A stretch of DNA of 64,000 bases from Mycocentrospora acerina (taxonomy: Eukaryota; Ascomycota; Dothideomycetes; Pleosporales), in assembly GCA_022701365.1 (NCBI GenBank), contig JAKUHH010000201.1, positions 62,001 to 126,000 of the forward strand. The letters are read 5' to 3'. This document shows positions 9,135 to 20,299 of this stretch, in pieces (the stretch's first letter is position 1; each line of letters opens with the position of its first letter). The translations under genes were made by a program, and so were the position numbers. The notes under the pieces were generated by a model that was given only the letters and a program-made list of their open reading frames with translations, searched no databases and was not told where the DNA came from.

Positions 9135-12100
9135 TTACATTCCTAGACGTGTCCTTACAACACCTAGGTCAATCTTCCCTGCCCGCGTCATGGGGAACTC
9201 ATCAACACATCTGATTACGGATGGTACGGCTTGCATGGGCAGCTTCTGGGTTAAATTATTCCTCACACATTCATAGTCGAGTGTTGCCGGTTGCACCATA
9301 GCAACTAATGTGTCCCCTCTTGAGGCCTTTGTGAGAGCAACAGCCTTAATGCCCGGCACGGCCTGCATGATGCGGATTTCCAGATCGTCAAGGTCGAGTC
9401 TAAAGCCTCGCAGTTTGATCTGTCTGTCGTTACGTCCTAGACAAACTAACTGGCCTTCCGCATTCCAGTAACCGCGATCCCCTGTTCGGTACATATTTTC
9501 GCCTAGGCCAGAACATACTGAATCCGGCAGGAAGCGCTCCGCTGTTTCTTTGGGCATGTGCAGATAGCCTAATGCGACCTGAACACCAGCGATGTAAATC
9601 TCGCCAACAGCGCCCAGGGGCATGAGACGGCCGTCTTTTCCAAGGATGTAGACTCGCGAGGTCGGATTTGGTCGGCCAATGGTTACGGGCTGGTGCGGCA
9701 GCAACTGTGCAATAGTCGCCCCTCCAGTGCCTTCAGTCGGGCCGTACATGTTGTAAAGCTTGCGGCCCGGCGCCCAGCGCTCGACGGTAGACTGGGGCAC
9801 TTGCTCCCCGACAAGATATACCTTGGATTTGTCAGCAAGCGGAAACAAGTCATGGCAAGGACGAATGGGGTTAACGCACAGTTTTCAAGTTGTCGAGATC
9901 AGCTGGTGAGATTGCACGCGCGACTGACGGCGTCATGATGGCGCTATCGACAAGCCGTAGCCCGTGAAAGGGATCGCCGCTGGTCCGTAGAACAAGTGTG
10001 GCGCCATAGCAAAGGGTGGAGAAGATCTCGTGGATGCTTCCGTCAAAAGCCGGGGACATGAATTGCGCCACCCGCCGGCCCGGTTCCGCATGCAAGCGTA
10101 CCTCGAGATCCTTCTGGAAAGCTACTAGGGCCTGGTGAGTGCAAATTACTCCTTTGGGTTTTCCTGTAGAGCCCGAAGTGAAACAGAGATACGCGGGGGC
10201 TGTAGGCCGCGGAATGTGACGTGTGTAAGGTTGCTTCTCTGCGTCCAAGGCAATTGATTCCAGTACGATACAATGTGCGCAGTCGTCTGGCTGGAAACGT
10301 CGCTGCCATTCATGGCCGACAATGAATACATTGCTGCTGGCCGCTTGAAACATGCTACTTCGCAGCTCTTGAGGTAAGGTTGCATCAAGACTGCAAAAGG
10401 TTGCTTCCGCCTTTAAAACACCCATCAATCCAACAATCCAGTCAAGGCTACCGTCGGCATGTATGCAGACAATTTTATCCTTTACATGGAGTTGTTCAAG
10501 TATAGTGGCTAACCGAGATGCCATCGTGTCGAGCTCTGAGTAGCTGACGCTCTGTTCGCCAGACTCAATGGCTATAGTCTCCGCTTGTGTCAGCACCATC
10601 TCTTCGAATAAAGATACAAGATCTTCTTGATGAGCGCTACGTGTCGTAGAACCCGATATGCAATTCCCTAGTACACGAATTCGGCCTTGCATTTGCACCG
10701 TTGCTATCGAATCAAGGCACCGATCGACACTTGTAGAACAAGACAGTCTCTCAAGCGCACTGACGAAGCAAGTAGCCAAACCTTCAGCCACCTCAGCACT
10801 GTACATATCAGTATGATATACTAATCGAAGGTCCATAGCGGCTTCATCAAGGGCTAGACTCAATGGAATGTTGCTTTCGAAGTCGTATCGGGCCTTACGA
10901 ATAGGACGAACGGAGTCTTGCGACGATTGGTGTAGCCCGCGCGTCACAGAGAGAGCTGCCTCGAAGTTGCGTCTGAAACCATGTTCTGGTGTGCTCCACT
11001 GAAAACACGATATATCCACCAGATCCAAAAATACGCGTCGAAGAAATTCACCGGTAGACATATCTTTTTCAACAGACACATAAAGCGGTAAGGAATTCAA
11101 AAGCGGTCCGATGACGGAAGTTATTCCGTCGATTGGTAGATTTCGACCACTCAATATTGATCCAAAGACTACTTTGTCTGAATCAGTGTAGAGCGCTTGT
11201 ACAAGTGCCCACGCCGCATGAAAAAAAGACGCCACTGTGATTCCAAGCAACCGACAAGTATCCTGGATTCGGTTCGTAAGATGTCCAAAGTCGAGACAAA
11301 TCTCTTTGCTCTGCTCAGAAGCTTTCTCATCCGTTCGTAAAGGAATTCCAAATCCAGCCTTAGCTCCATGGTGGCGCTTTAGCCGCTCTGACCAGAACTC
11401 CATGGCTGCGGATTTGGATTTTTCAATGATGTCGTTGAGGTCTTGCGCAGCAGCTAGGAAAGATCTGCCCGGTATGACGTTTTTATCTCCACTCGCTACG
11501 CGTCGAACTTTCTCTACCATGTATTCCATGGAAAATCCATCAAGAAGAGCATGATTTACAGATAGTATGATGGTCGCTTCGCTGCAGCCATAGCCCAATG
11601 ATTTGAATACTACGGTTCGAAATTGAAACGTTGGCCGTAACTGAGATTCGCTTTTTGCAAGTTCTTGTTCATATGACTGGCGATCAAAGGTGACTGTCTC
11701 AATCCATGGAAATTCAATATCATGGATCCGCATTTTGTACGCGCCTGATTTATCTTCCTCAAAGACACTTCGAAAGATTGGCTCCATGCTTATGACGGTT
11801 TTCCAAGCATGCTTCATCAGAACCACATCTTCTAGTCGCCATGTTTCGAAGTACCTTATCGTGCTTCGCCCACCTTGGATGAAAGCTACCTGCATATCTG
11901 TTGCTGGTGCCTCTCTTGGACTCAATGTATTGGCCATCTTATTTTGTGTTGAACTGCTGGAGGCGATCCTGTAGGACACCAGTCGAAGTGAAGTTTCCTC
12001 TTCAGCTTCTTTTTGTTGCTCGAACGAATCATCTTCTTCGTCTGAACCTAGTGATGGAGTATCTGGTGATTCGAGGCTCTCGCTTGATGATGATGATTCG

Positions 12101-12414
12101 ACATAACTAGAATTGATTATTGCTGATTTGTGAAGATTTGTAGATTGTACATTTCTGTCGAATGAATGTAATTTCCTCGCAGGCAGAAGTTCCTCCACAG
12201 ACGATGAAGTAAGTAAAGAACGAACACTGGGCGGATTGGCGATAGATTTTTGGCATTCTTGCTGGACTTCTACCGCGGAAAGAGAATGGCCACCTAATTC
12301 GATGAAGCTTTTGGAAAAGTCAACAGCCTCAATAGAAAGACCGATGGCTTTTGCAATGGAAGAAACAATGAATTGCCTTTCGGAGCAAGAAGTAAGACTT
12401 ATTGGGGACATCAT
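9135..12414 (-). CDS. Non-ribosomal peptide synthetase, domain order T-C-A
   Basis: Core enzyme of cluster 1. Two exons (12414-9880, 9821-9135), 1,073 aa; the 58-nt intron joins 'DLDNLKT' to 'VYLVGEQ'. Domains: N-terminal thiolation domain with 'FIELGGHSLSAV' (phosphopantetheine Ser ~44); an acidic Ser/Glu linker ~100-150; condensation domain ~170-560, whose core is 'VNHALLDG' (catalytic His288 kept, first His replaced by Asn287); adenylation domain ~590-1,073 with A3 'FTSGSTGKPKG', A4 'AFDGSIHEIFS' (Asp235-equivalent present), A5 'NMYGPTEG', A7 'YRTGDRG', A8 'RQIKLRGFRLD' and A10 'TRAGKID'. The protein stops right after A10: no downstream carrier, thioesterase, reductase or terminal C domain. 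The TTG-extended frame to 12450 is not used as start. The amino acid it activates cannot load a carrier in cis downstream, so it may load its own N-terminal T domain or a partner protein. Two AflR-type sites lie upstream. Confidence 0.93.
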
Positions 12415-12538
12415 GGCGAAGATTGTTTCCCTAGGCGGATGTTGTGACAAACAATCGAAATCGTTCTCCTAAACGACATCTCTTTTCATTCACACGGCAC
12501 TTTGGTAGGTTTAGCTTCACAAATCCCAGGATCAGCGT

Positions 12539-12549
12539 TCGGAAACCGA
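12539..12549. promoter_or_regulatory. AflR-type palindrome, NRPS proximal site
   Basis: TCGGAAACCGA, 125 bp upstream of the NRPS ATG. Confidence 0.75.
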
Positions 12550-13403
12550 CAGCAAGCTTTGACTTCACCCGGTTTCATTACCCTTCGCCACTGGCATTTA
12601 CTAATCGGCACGGAGGTAAGAGAAGTTCGGTATGATGATACTTGATTATGCCGAGATCTTAAAAATGACCATGGTCACAAATACAGAATAATAATGATGG
12701 CCGCTGAGGTAACACCCATCAGGCTTGAGAGACTAATTGTTCAAACTTCTCTCCTTTTCAATTTCTATTCGCCCTTGCTAACTGATTCTTTACGAAACCG
12801 GACACACATGTCAATGCTAAGCTCCAATCGGGTTCCGGGGCCCACTTTCAATTGAGTCTTGGCATCGGCAGCCGACAACATTAATTGCTAAGAGATTTTT
12901 ATGAATGTTCGATTCGGTCCAAATGGAAGAAAGAAAAGCACAGGGCAGAAGAGTCAGCCGGACTCACCAAAGAAAAGGCAACCGTTAGGGTTTGTAACCC
13001 TAACATGTGTAGCAGAGCCTGGTTAGCTTGTACACAGAGAATTATTACTGTCATATCTCGAGATCTATCGGATGATAGACCATATTGCCTTTTTGGCTTG
13101 CATGCCACAGTGGTATAGAGCGGCGTCCTAGCAGTAACCTAGAAAATCAAAACATAGGCGAAAGTTTTCGCGCTCATAGAGCTGTTTTATAAACTTGAAT
13201 CTTCGAATACTTTGTCACAGGCTGTTTTGTGCGCAAAGTTCATAGGTAAACTGAGACCGCAAAAATCGAAAAATATGGTAATTGCCCTACATGTTCGTGA
13301 ATTCTCATGACTTCAGCTGAGTAGTCTTTAGTGATATCTTTGAGAGCAAGTCATGAAAGTTATTTAGATTACAAAATTATTTGTTTTCGATCCTAGTTTA
13401 ATT
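12550..13403. other. NRPS promoter region
   Basis: Apart from the second AflR-type site at 12865 I see no gene. It is far too short for the adenylation domain that would normally precede the NRPS T domain (about 1.5 kb). Confidence 0.55.
12865..12875. promoter_or_regulatory. AflR-type palindrome, NRPS distal site
   Basis: TCGGCAGCCGA, 451 bp upstream of the NRPS ATG. The NRPS is the only gene with two upstream copies of its own. Confidence 0.65.
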
Positions 13404-14706
13404 CTATTCCCAAGCTTTAAGCCTCATATCAAACGCACAGTGCCATGCGTTTCTCAGCGGGTAAACCTTTGTTATAATCCAACCAGAACTATCCGCCAAC
13501 GATACCCACTCATCCAGTGTTCTCTCTACACCATTAGCTGCGACCATCATATTCATATCGCCGTACCTTGCCAGCCTTGCGCTACGAGTAGTGTCGAGAA
13601 TAGACTCAAGCACGATCAGTCGGCTGCTCTCTCCTGGAATGATCGCCTTGGCGATGTTTTCTAAAATACGTTTCGCATCATCATCTCTCCAATCATGCAA
13701 AGTCCACTTCATTGTATAGACCTTGGAAGGCGGGATGCTCTCGAAGAAGTCTCCTCCGACAAGATTTTCTACAGGTACACGCGCCTTTACGTCTGCGAAT
13801 TGGCCGTCCGAGTCATGGAAAAATGGTCTGACGTGATCAATAACATGCGGCTGATCAAAAATACCGCCACGTAGGGTCGTGAATGCTCTCAAGAGCAAAG
13901 TAATAAATGCTCCACCTCCTCCACCAATATCTATGATTGTTTCATCTTTGATCTGCGACCAAGGGTAATCTGTCAAAATCCCTGGAGCCTGGGCTGTCGC
14001 TCCAGCCCCAAGTGTCTGATGCAATTGGGGCACCCAATTTTGACTTCGGAAATAGCTGAACATATCCAAATCTGTGTCGTAGTTGATTTGCGCTGGCGAG
14101 CGTTTTGCATCTTTTGCTAGTGAATCTGGAATTCCACGAGCCATGTCGTAAAATTGGTTACCGTAAAGTGTGACCCAGAGATGCCATTGAGTCCAGTGCC
14201 CAGATAATAGTAAGGTGGATGTGTGGTTGTTTTGGTAAGTCTTTGTTGCTTCTTCATACGAAAAGATACCATTACTGCTCAGTACACGAAGAACTTGATG
14301 AAGGCGATCAGCCCGAGCGTGGCATGCTTTGGCCAAGTCTTCAATTTTCATTGGACCATTTTCTTGCAAAGTGTCCGCAACCTTCAGGTTCACTGCCCCG
14401 ACAAGACATTTTGAATGGACATAACCTAACCAATAATCAATTTCGCTGTCTCTTGCCAACGAGTTGTTAAACATGCTCACCCAAAAAGTGATCTGCCAGC
14501 ACCAAGTGTCCTGGCTCGATCATCTGTTCAATCTCATGGAGAAGGTTAATCGACTTGTTCGCCAATGCGCTCAGCTCTGAGTCTGGTAGCCTTCCATGGC
14601 TGTGATCGTGCAACGCTTCATTGAGCTCGGATTTGACTTCATCGGATTTTAACTCTTGAAGTGCACTTTCAAGTTGCTCATTCAGCGTGGTGAGAATGGA
14701 ATTCAT
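13404..14706 (-). CDS. O-methyltransferase 1, cluster 1
   Basis: SAM-dependent class I O-methyltransferase (methyltransf_2, plant COMT-like fungal type). Two exons (14706-14481, 14425-13404; 55-nt intron) give 1,248 nt, 415 aa. Residues 1-75 form an acidic helical N-terminus, then a winged-helix dimerisation domain ('LHQVLRVLSSNGIFSYEE'), then the Rossmann domain with SAM motif 'IIDIGGGGGAF' and 'GGIFDQPHVI'. The catalytic His lies in 'KWTLHDWRDDDAKRIL' and the end is 'GWIITKVYPLRN'. A close paralogue of the gene at 16982-18264 (shared 'NNHTSTLLL'/'NNSASTLLL', 'HWTQWH', 'NEFYDMAR', 'LHDWRDDD'), with the intron at the same place, so tandem duplication is likely. It methylates a hydroxyl of the cluster product (inference). 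An AflR-type site lies 115 bp upstream. Confidence 0.93.
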
Positions 14707-14820
14707 TGTTCATTCGAGATATCAATAAAATAGAGAGAAATTGGCTGAGAGATGGTTCGTTGTGAAACTTTTAGGTGTAACGAATTTGATAATTGGATCA
14801 TATTATAGAATCTTATGTCG

Positions 14821-14831
14821 TCGGCAACCGA
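14821..14831. promoter_or_regulatory. AflR-type palindrome upstream of O-methyltransferase 1
   Basis: TCGGCAACCGA, 115 bp upstream of the ATG at 14706. Confidence 0.75.
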
Positions 14832-15077
14832 GGGCTCTTGTTGTACTACACAACTTTTCTGAATTTGAATAGCATTATCGGTGTGCTGTACTCATTTCTG
14901 TCCCGAGTGGGATCACCTCCAGATATCGATCAACAAAATTAGAAAACTTTCAACATTGAAATAAATATCAAAAAGCCTTGCTGCAACTAGTACTATAGTA
15001 TTCTATGAGATCGTCTTTGAACGAATTAATTTTGACTATCGTCAATCATTGAAATGGGCACAAATCAATCTGATTGC

Positions 15078-16730
15078 TTAGTCCTCGACTTTACTTCCTA
15101 CGAGGACTTGCTCTACTGTCTGAATACCGCGATTTGCGGCTTCGGCCTCTGAGAAAGTACCAAATACATCGCTCTCGTCCATTTTTCCAAGATTTTCTGG
15201 TGGAAACATTAAGTTGAGGCCGAGATAGATCAAAAACCCAACAACACCTCCAAAAAGAAAGGAAAGATCAAATAGCCTTGCGGCGCCGAACGGCACACGG
15301 ATGGTGGGATTAACAGCATTAATGAATCCTGGCAACTGGGGTGTCCATGAAACTAACCAAGCTACAATAGTCCTCCAGTCAAATCCATGAAAATAATAAT
15401 ACGGCGCTTGCGGTTTGGGATCGTAAAGAGCTGACAGTTGGAGACGGCGATGACGCAAGACCCAGTAGTCGCAGATCTGAATGGCTAGAATGGGACCAAC
15501 GATGATGGTGTACGAGGAGACAACATTCAAGAACACGGAAGCACTGGTGAGTAGTTGCCATGGACACGCAGCTGTAGCTACTGCGAGAGCAATTAAGGCC
15601 CCACGCCTAATGTTAATATATTGCGGCGCAATGCCTGCAAGATCCATGCCGGTGCTGTAGCCGTTTTCGAATGTATTGACAACAAGTTGACAGGCCATTA
15701 GTCCCAACCCGGCAAAAAATGCACTTGCTCTAGATTTAGAGGTATAGTCGGTCTCGAGCCATCGCAGCGTGATTTCGGTAGGGTTCCAGACAGGTTGTCC
15801 GTATATGGATTGGGTTGCGGATGCTGTTACACAACCGAGAAGAGGCATTAGAGTGCCGAACAGTAGGATAGATGTCCACTGTCCCGTTACTTGAGCTCCA
15901 GGTGTGCGAGCGAAACGTGTGAAGTCGGGTTGGCTCATTAAACCAACTGCGATGGATCCAACCACAGTAGTGATGGCTTTACATACGCCCCACCCAACAT
16001 CACTACTTGGTAGTGGCCCTTGCGATAGAAGTGGTCCGCCGCCACCAGCACGAGACAACGCCCAGATTGTTATGGCCAAAAGAGTGAAGAAAGAGTACGT
16101 ATTAAATGCTACGAAGATACGCACAATGGCTTTGCGTTCCAGTCGGGCGTACAAAATAGGTACCGAAAGAATGTTGAATACCAACCAACCCACAAGCTGC
16201 TTAGTAGTTACGTTGGCAGACATCGGGAGCGTATTAGACATGTGGTGGAAGGACGGAAAGATGGCACTGAGCATAGCCGTTACGCATATGCCGCCCAAAA
16301 ATGACTGCACAGCAATTCCAACAATACCGCACATAATGCGCTGAATCATAGGAATGTATGCGCCACGGATTCCCCAGAGAGCGCGTGAGTAGACTGGGAA
16401 ACCGATATGCCAGTCGGCACCGATGAAGCCAACCGCAATGGCCACAGCGGCGATTATCAGTCGTCCGACGATGATGGCAAGCATGACCTGCCACACCGAG
16501 AGGCCGAGAGCTACCATGGATGAGCCCATAGTGAAGTTGGTTAGGGAGACGTGCCATGCAAGCCAGAAGGCGCCGTATGTCCATGCTGTCCATAAACGCC
16601 GTGCTGGAGGTAGTGGTCGGGTATCATCGTTTATCCACCGGCTGGCGTCTTGATTCTTTAGCTTCAGATTCCTATGAATAGTTAGCAATCACTTATCAAG
16701 AAAAAACATTCACGCTTTTGGTTGTGCCAT
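15078..16730 (-). CDS. NCS1-family nucleobase/allantoin-type permease
   Basis: Plasma-membrane cation symporter of the NCS1 family (Fur4/Dal4/Fui1-like; uracil, uridine, allantoin or thiamine substrates). About 12 hydrophobic segments. Family marks: N-terminal 'NLKLKNQDASRWINDDTRPLPPARRLW', TM1 'TAWTYGAFWLAWHVS', 'GADWHIGFPVYSRALWGIRG', and 'SQPDFTRFAR' near the middle. My start is a 17-nt first exon (16730-16714, encoding MAQPKA) joined to 16671-15078 by a 42-nt intron with GCTAAC; total 1,611 nt, 536 aa. This restores the family N-terminus, whereas the contiguous frame has only a TTG. It sits between the two methyltransferases with an AflR-type site 57 bp upstream, so it is probably co-regulated. 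Nucleobase permeases are not usual in NRPS clusters; it may import a precursor (inference). Confidence 0.92.
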
Positions 16731-16786
16731 ACATGTTGTTATTGTAAACAGTAGAGCCATGAGCATGTTGATATTTATGCGTGCAC

Positions 16787-16797
16787 TCGGGGACCGA
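16787..16797. promoter_or_regulatory. AflR-type palindrome upstream of NCS1 permease
   Basis: TCGGGGACCGA, 57 bp upstream of the spliced ATG at 16730; the closest site to a start codon in the set. Confidence 0.7.
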
Positions 16798-16981
16798 GAA
16801 ATATAATGCAGGAAGAGGCGGACGAATTTCTTATCCGAATTATGTGTTAAGAAAATTATTAACGCTCATCTTTCAAATTGTGATCGTTGAACCATTTCTT
16901 TGCTTAATTTCTCCGGGCTTTACTCTTCTTAATCGGAAAATATAGGATGGACTCCATTCTTTGATAATGCGAATTGCTTCG

Positions 16982-18264
16982 TCATATTGGCCTTAGGTCA
17001 ATGGCAGCTGGCCATGCATTGCGCAGTGACGAAACACTCCTTATTTCCCATCCACTTGATTCTGCCAAACGCTTCCAATCCTCATAATCCCGCTCTTGCC
17101 CATTTGCTCCGACCATCATAGTGATGTCCCCATAACGTGCAATACGCCCCGAGCGTCCTTCTTGAAGGACTGATTCGATCACTACCAAACGACTATGTGG
17201 CTCTACTATAATCGCTCGCCGAACGTTTGATAGTATCTGTACCACATCTTCATCTTTCCAGTCATGAAGACACCACTTCATCGTATACACACTGTATGCA
17301 GGTACATCTTTTGTGAAGTCACCGACGTGGAAGTCCTTCACCCGGTCATTTAGATCCCTAAATTTGCCGTCGGGCGAGTTGAACATGGGTTGAATGTGAC
17401 TGATGACGCTTTCAAGTTCTAAAATCGCACCATTCATCGCTGGATATGCACGCAATAAGCTGGTCAAAAAGTCGCCTCCTCCAGCCCCAATATCAAGGAT
17501 GGTGGTTTCGCCTACTTCAGCCCAATCATAGTCTGCAATCATGCCGGGAGCTTGAGCAATAGCACCACTTCCCAACGTACGGTGGAGTTTCGGTACCAAT
17601 CCTTTCTCAGCGAAATATACAAAGATACTCTTAGAAGTGTTGTACTCGATCTGAGCGGGACTGCGCGTTTCGCCTAAACGGATGGCTGAGGAAATGCTGC
17701 GGGCCATATCATAGAATTCGTTCCCGTACAAATCCGTCCAGGTATGCCATTGTGTCCAATGATTTTTCAACAGTAAGGTTGAGGCAGAATTATTTGAGTA
17801 CAAATCTTTTTCAGTATTGTACGAGAAGATGCCGTTGTTATGGAGCAAACGCAGAATTTGGCGCAATCGATGCGGTTGTACAGCACTCAACCCGGCAAGC
17901 TCTTCTACAGAACGCGGTCCATGTTCTAGAAGATCTGGTATGTTGTATTTTACCGCAGTCCACAAACACTTTGTATCATAATAGGCTTTTAAATGTTAGC
18001 AATTTTGCTTTAAAAACCAAGAACCGATACTTGGTACTAACCGAGATAATGCTCAGCCAATACAGCCACAGGAGATTGAATCAAGCGTAGGGCACGATCC
18101 AAAAGATCGACAGTCTGGGCAGCAATTAGACTAGATTGCTTATCAGGCAAGTTATCTGAATTTTGCAACGATGCGAGGCGTTCCTGATCCAAGGGGCCTT
18201 CTAAGGCGTTGCAGGTTTTTTCGAGCGCCGCTTGCAGTTCTAGAAGGGCCGATTCGACTGACAT
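16982..18264 (-). CDS. O-methyltransferase 2, cluster 1
   Basis: SAM-dependent O-methyltransferase, paralogue of 13404-14706. Two exons (18264-18042, 17985-16982; 56-nt intron) give 1,227 nt, 408 aa. Winged-helix dimerisation segment 'HRLRQILRLLHNNGIFSY', SAM motif 'ILDIGAGGGDF', 'GAILELESVI', catalytic His in 'KWCLHDWKDEDVVQIL', end 'GWEIRSVSSLRNAW'. The N-terminal ~75 residues are a helical extension before 'YYDTKCLWTAVKYN'. Splicing matches that of the paralogue. It shares a 318-bp promoter with the MFS exporter, containing an AflR-type site 77 bp from this start. Two methyltransferases in one small cluster suggest a doubly O-methylated product or two different acceptors (inference). Confidence 0.93.
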
Positions 18265-18340
18265 GTTGTAAATCTAACGAACTAGCACTTGAATCAGGCG
18301 TGGTAGCATCTTTATTATGATCCTCACTCTTACCAGTGGG

Positions 18341-18351
18341 TCGGGAGCCGA
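18341..18351. promoter_or_regulatory. AflR-type palindrome, O-methyltransferase 2/MFS promoter
   Basis: TCGGGAGCCGA in the divergent promoter, 77 bp from the methyltransferase start and 232 bp from the MFS start. Confidence 0.75.
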
Positions 18352-18497
18352 CATGCTTGGCACGTCCTAATCTGTAGCGTCTCATATTTGCTAAACTCTC
18401 CGGCTCAACGTAATGTCTCCGACCTAACCTGATGTCTCCGATGTTGCCTTTTTATCTGCTCCAACCGTGCAAATTCAAGAACTTGTCACTTGTCACT

Positions 18498-18508
18498 TCG
18501 CACTTCGA
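18498..18508. promoter_or_regulatory. Looser TCGN5CGA site upstream of MFS exporter
   Basis: TCGCACTTCGA, 75 bp upstream of the MFS ATG. It meets the published AflR pattern TCGN5CGA but not the stricter palindrome of the other nine, so it is a weaker candidate. Confidence 0.4.
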
Positions 18509-18582
18509 TCCAGAAAAAAGTGCTGTTCAGCACTTAACCCTTAATTTCGGCTGCCATTGGTTTCGGTCCCGTACATGGCATC

Positions 18583-20299
18583 ATGGCGAGTTTCTTAACA
18601 CCTGCGTGGTTATCACTTGAGAGGCAGAGTACAAGACCTCCGTTTCTATCATGGGCGGTCACATTAATGGCCTGTATGGCAATGTACATCGACACATTCC
18701 AAGCCACAATGGTGAATTTCGGTCTCTCGGCTATTATGAAGTCACTAGACATGACGCCTTTCGACATTAATTGGGTTCTGATTGCGTACAATCTCGCATT
18801 TGCAACAATTCTCCCTATTTCTGGCGCAGCTGCAGATAGATATGGCCTCCGCTTCGGATTCTTATTCGGCACTGGTTTCTTGACATTGGCGAGTGCACTG
18901 TGTGCATTGACTCCAAATAAATACGGCCTTATCATTGGTAGGGTATTTTGTGGGATGGGAGCAGCAATGAGTGTAAGTGATGCTATCCCTTCAATGTATA
19001 GATCATAATACTAACCAGACCTTCAAATGCTATGTAGACTGCTACTGGCCCACCAATAATTAGTCACCTGTTCTCTGACGAGAAGAAGCGCAACAAGGGA
19101 CTTTCCCTTCTTATTATGTGTGGGCCTCTCGGAATGATTTCCGGCATGATATTTGGAGCACTCCTTGTTGGTAAGTTTTCATAAGTCTAGTGACGTCAAA
19201 AAATCCCTAATGAGTCTCAGAATCACCCTCTGGGTGGCGTTCATTGTTTTGGCTTGTCCTTGCTGTAAATGGCTTCCTCTGCCTCGTTGGCATGTTCACT
19301 ATCCCTATCTTCGCAAAACCCCCGCCCGATCCATCCAAAAAATTTGACACCATCGGCCTCATCGTTTTTGTCACTGGCCTTCCTCTATTAATATACGGAA
19401 TCGATGATGGTGGTAACAAAGGCTGGAAGAGTCCCGAGATCCTAGCGACTTTGATCTTGGGTGGACTTCTTGTACTTACCTTCCCGTTCTATGAGCGTCG
19501 TCTTGACAACCCACTCATACCCAAGCAATTCTTATACGACAGAAATATGATGCTAATGCTGTTGACCTTTGTAATATTTGGTGGTGGATTTTCCGCTTGG
19601 TTTCTCTTGGTTACACAAGTATTCCTCAACTGTATGAAGCTGACTGCGCTACGTTCAGCAATTTACTTACTGGTAAGTCGCTCGTGTCTTCACTGTCAAC
19701 TATTTAATTCACCAAAAACAAAAGTTAACATGTTCTCACAGCCAGCTGCAGTGGCATCAACTGTTTCTGGGGCACTAGGTAGTTACCTTTGCTCCCGTAC
19801 TTCCGTCAGGGTTCAAATCGGTGGTTCTTATTTGTGGACGGCTGCTTTTATCATACCGTGGGGACTAGTCACGATAGGTGTTCACAGAGCCTACGTTATC
19901 TGCTTTGCCCTTCTTTATCTATTTGGAAATGCACCCGCTGTTGTGCGCGCACAAATGCTTACCCTTGGCACTATCCCAGAAGCCCAACACGGACAAGCTA
20001 CTGCTATGCTTATGGTATCCTACCAGACTGGTAGCGCTATTCTGCTTGCCTTTGCTAACTCCATTGCTAAGAGCTATACTGCAGATCCTGGAGCAGCCGA
20101 ATCGTTACTTAAGGGCTATCAGGCAGCCTTCTGGCTTCTTCTAGGATTTACAGGATTTGCAGGATTAGTTTTTGTTGGTGTTTTCAAATCCAATAATTCC
20201 AATGTGGTAACAAGACTAGAGGATTCGATACAGTCCATGAGCGATAAATCTGAGGATGTCATCGATTCCACAAACAAGAGCGGCGACGAAAAAGTTTGA
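18583..20299 (+). CDS. MFS multidrug-type exporter, cluster 1
   Basis: Drug:H+ antiporter of the DHA2 (14-TM) kind in the plasma or vesicle membrane; likely exports the cluster 1 product and protects the producer (inference). Four exons (18583-18972, 19038-19170, 19221-19672, 19742-20299) give 1,533 nt, 510 aa. Visible: first helix 'MACMAMYIDTFQATMVNFGLS', motif A-like 'GAAADRYGLRFGFLFG', 'NWVLIAYNLAFA', motif C-like 'IMCGPLGMISGMIFGALL', and the late helix 'ATAMLMVSYQTGSAILLAF'. A polar Ser/Asp/Lys-rich tail ends the protein. It is the last gene of the regulon on the right; the next gene lacks the palindrome. Confidence 0.93.

Noticed and set aside
520..20299. Epidithiodioxopiperazine (gliotoxin-type) cluster
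   Set aside because: GST, P450, methyltransferase, NRPS, MFS and a Zn2Cys6 factor fit, but the NRPS is T-C-A rather than A-T-C-A-T-C and no dipeptidase, gamma-glutamylcyclotransferase, C-S lyase or thioredoxin-reductase-like gene is present.
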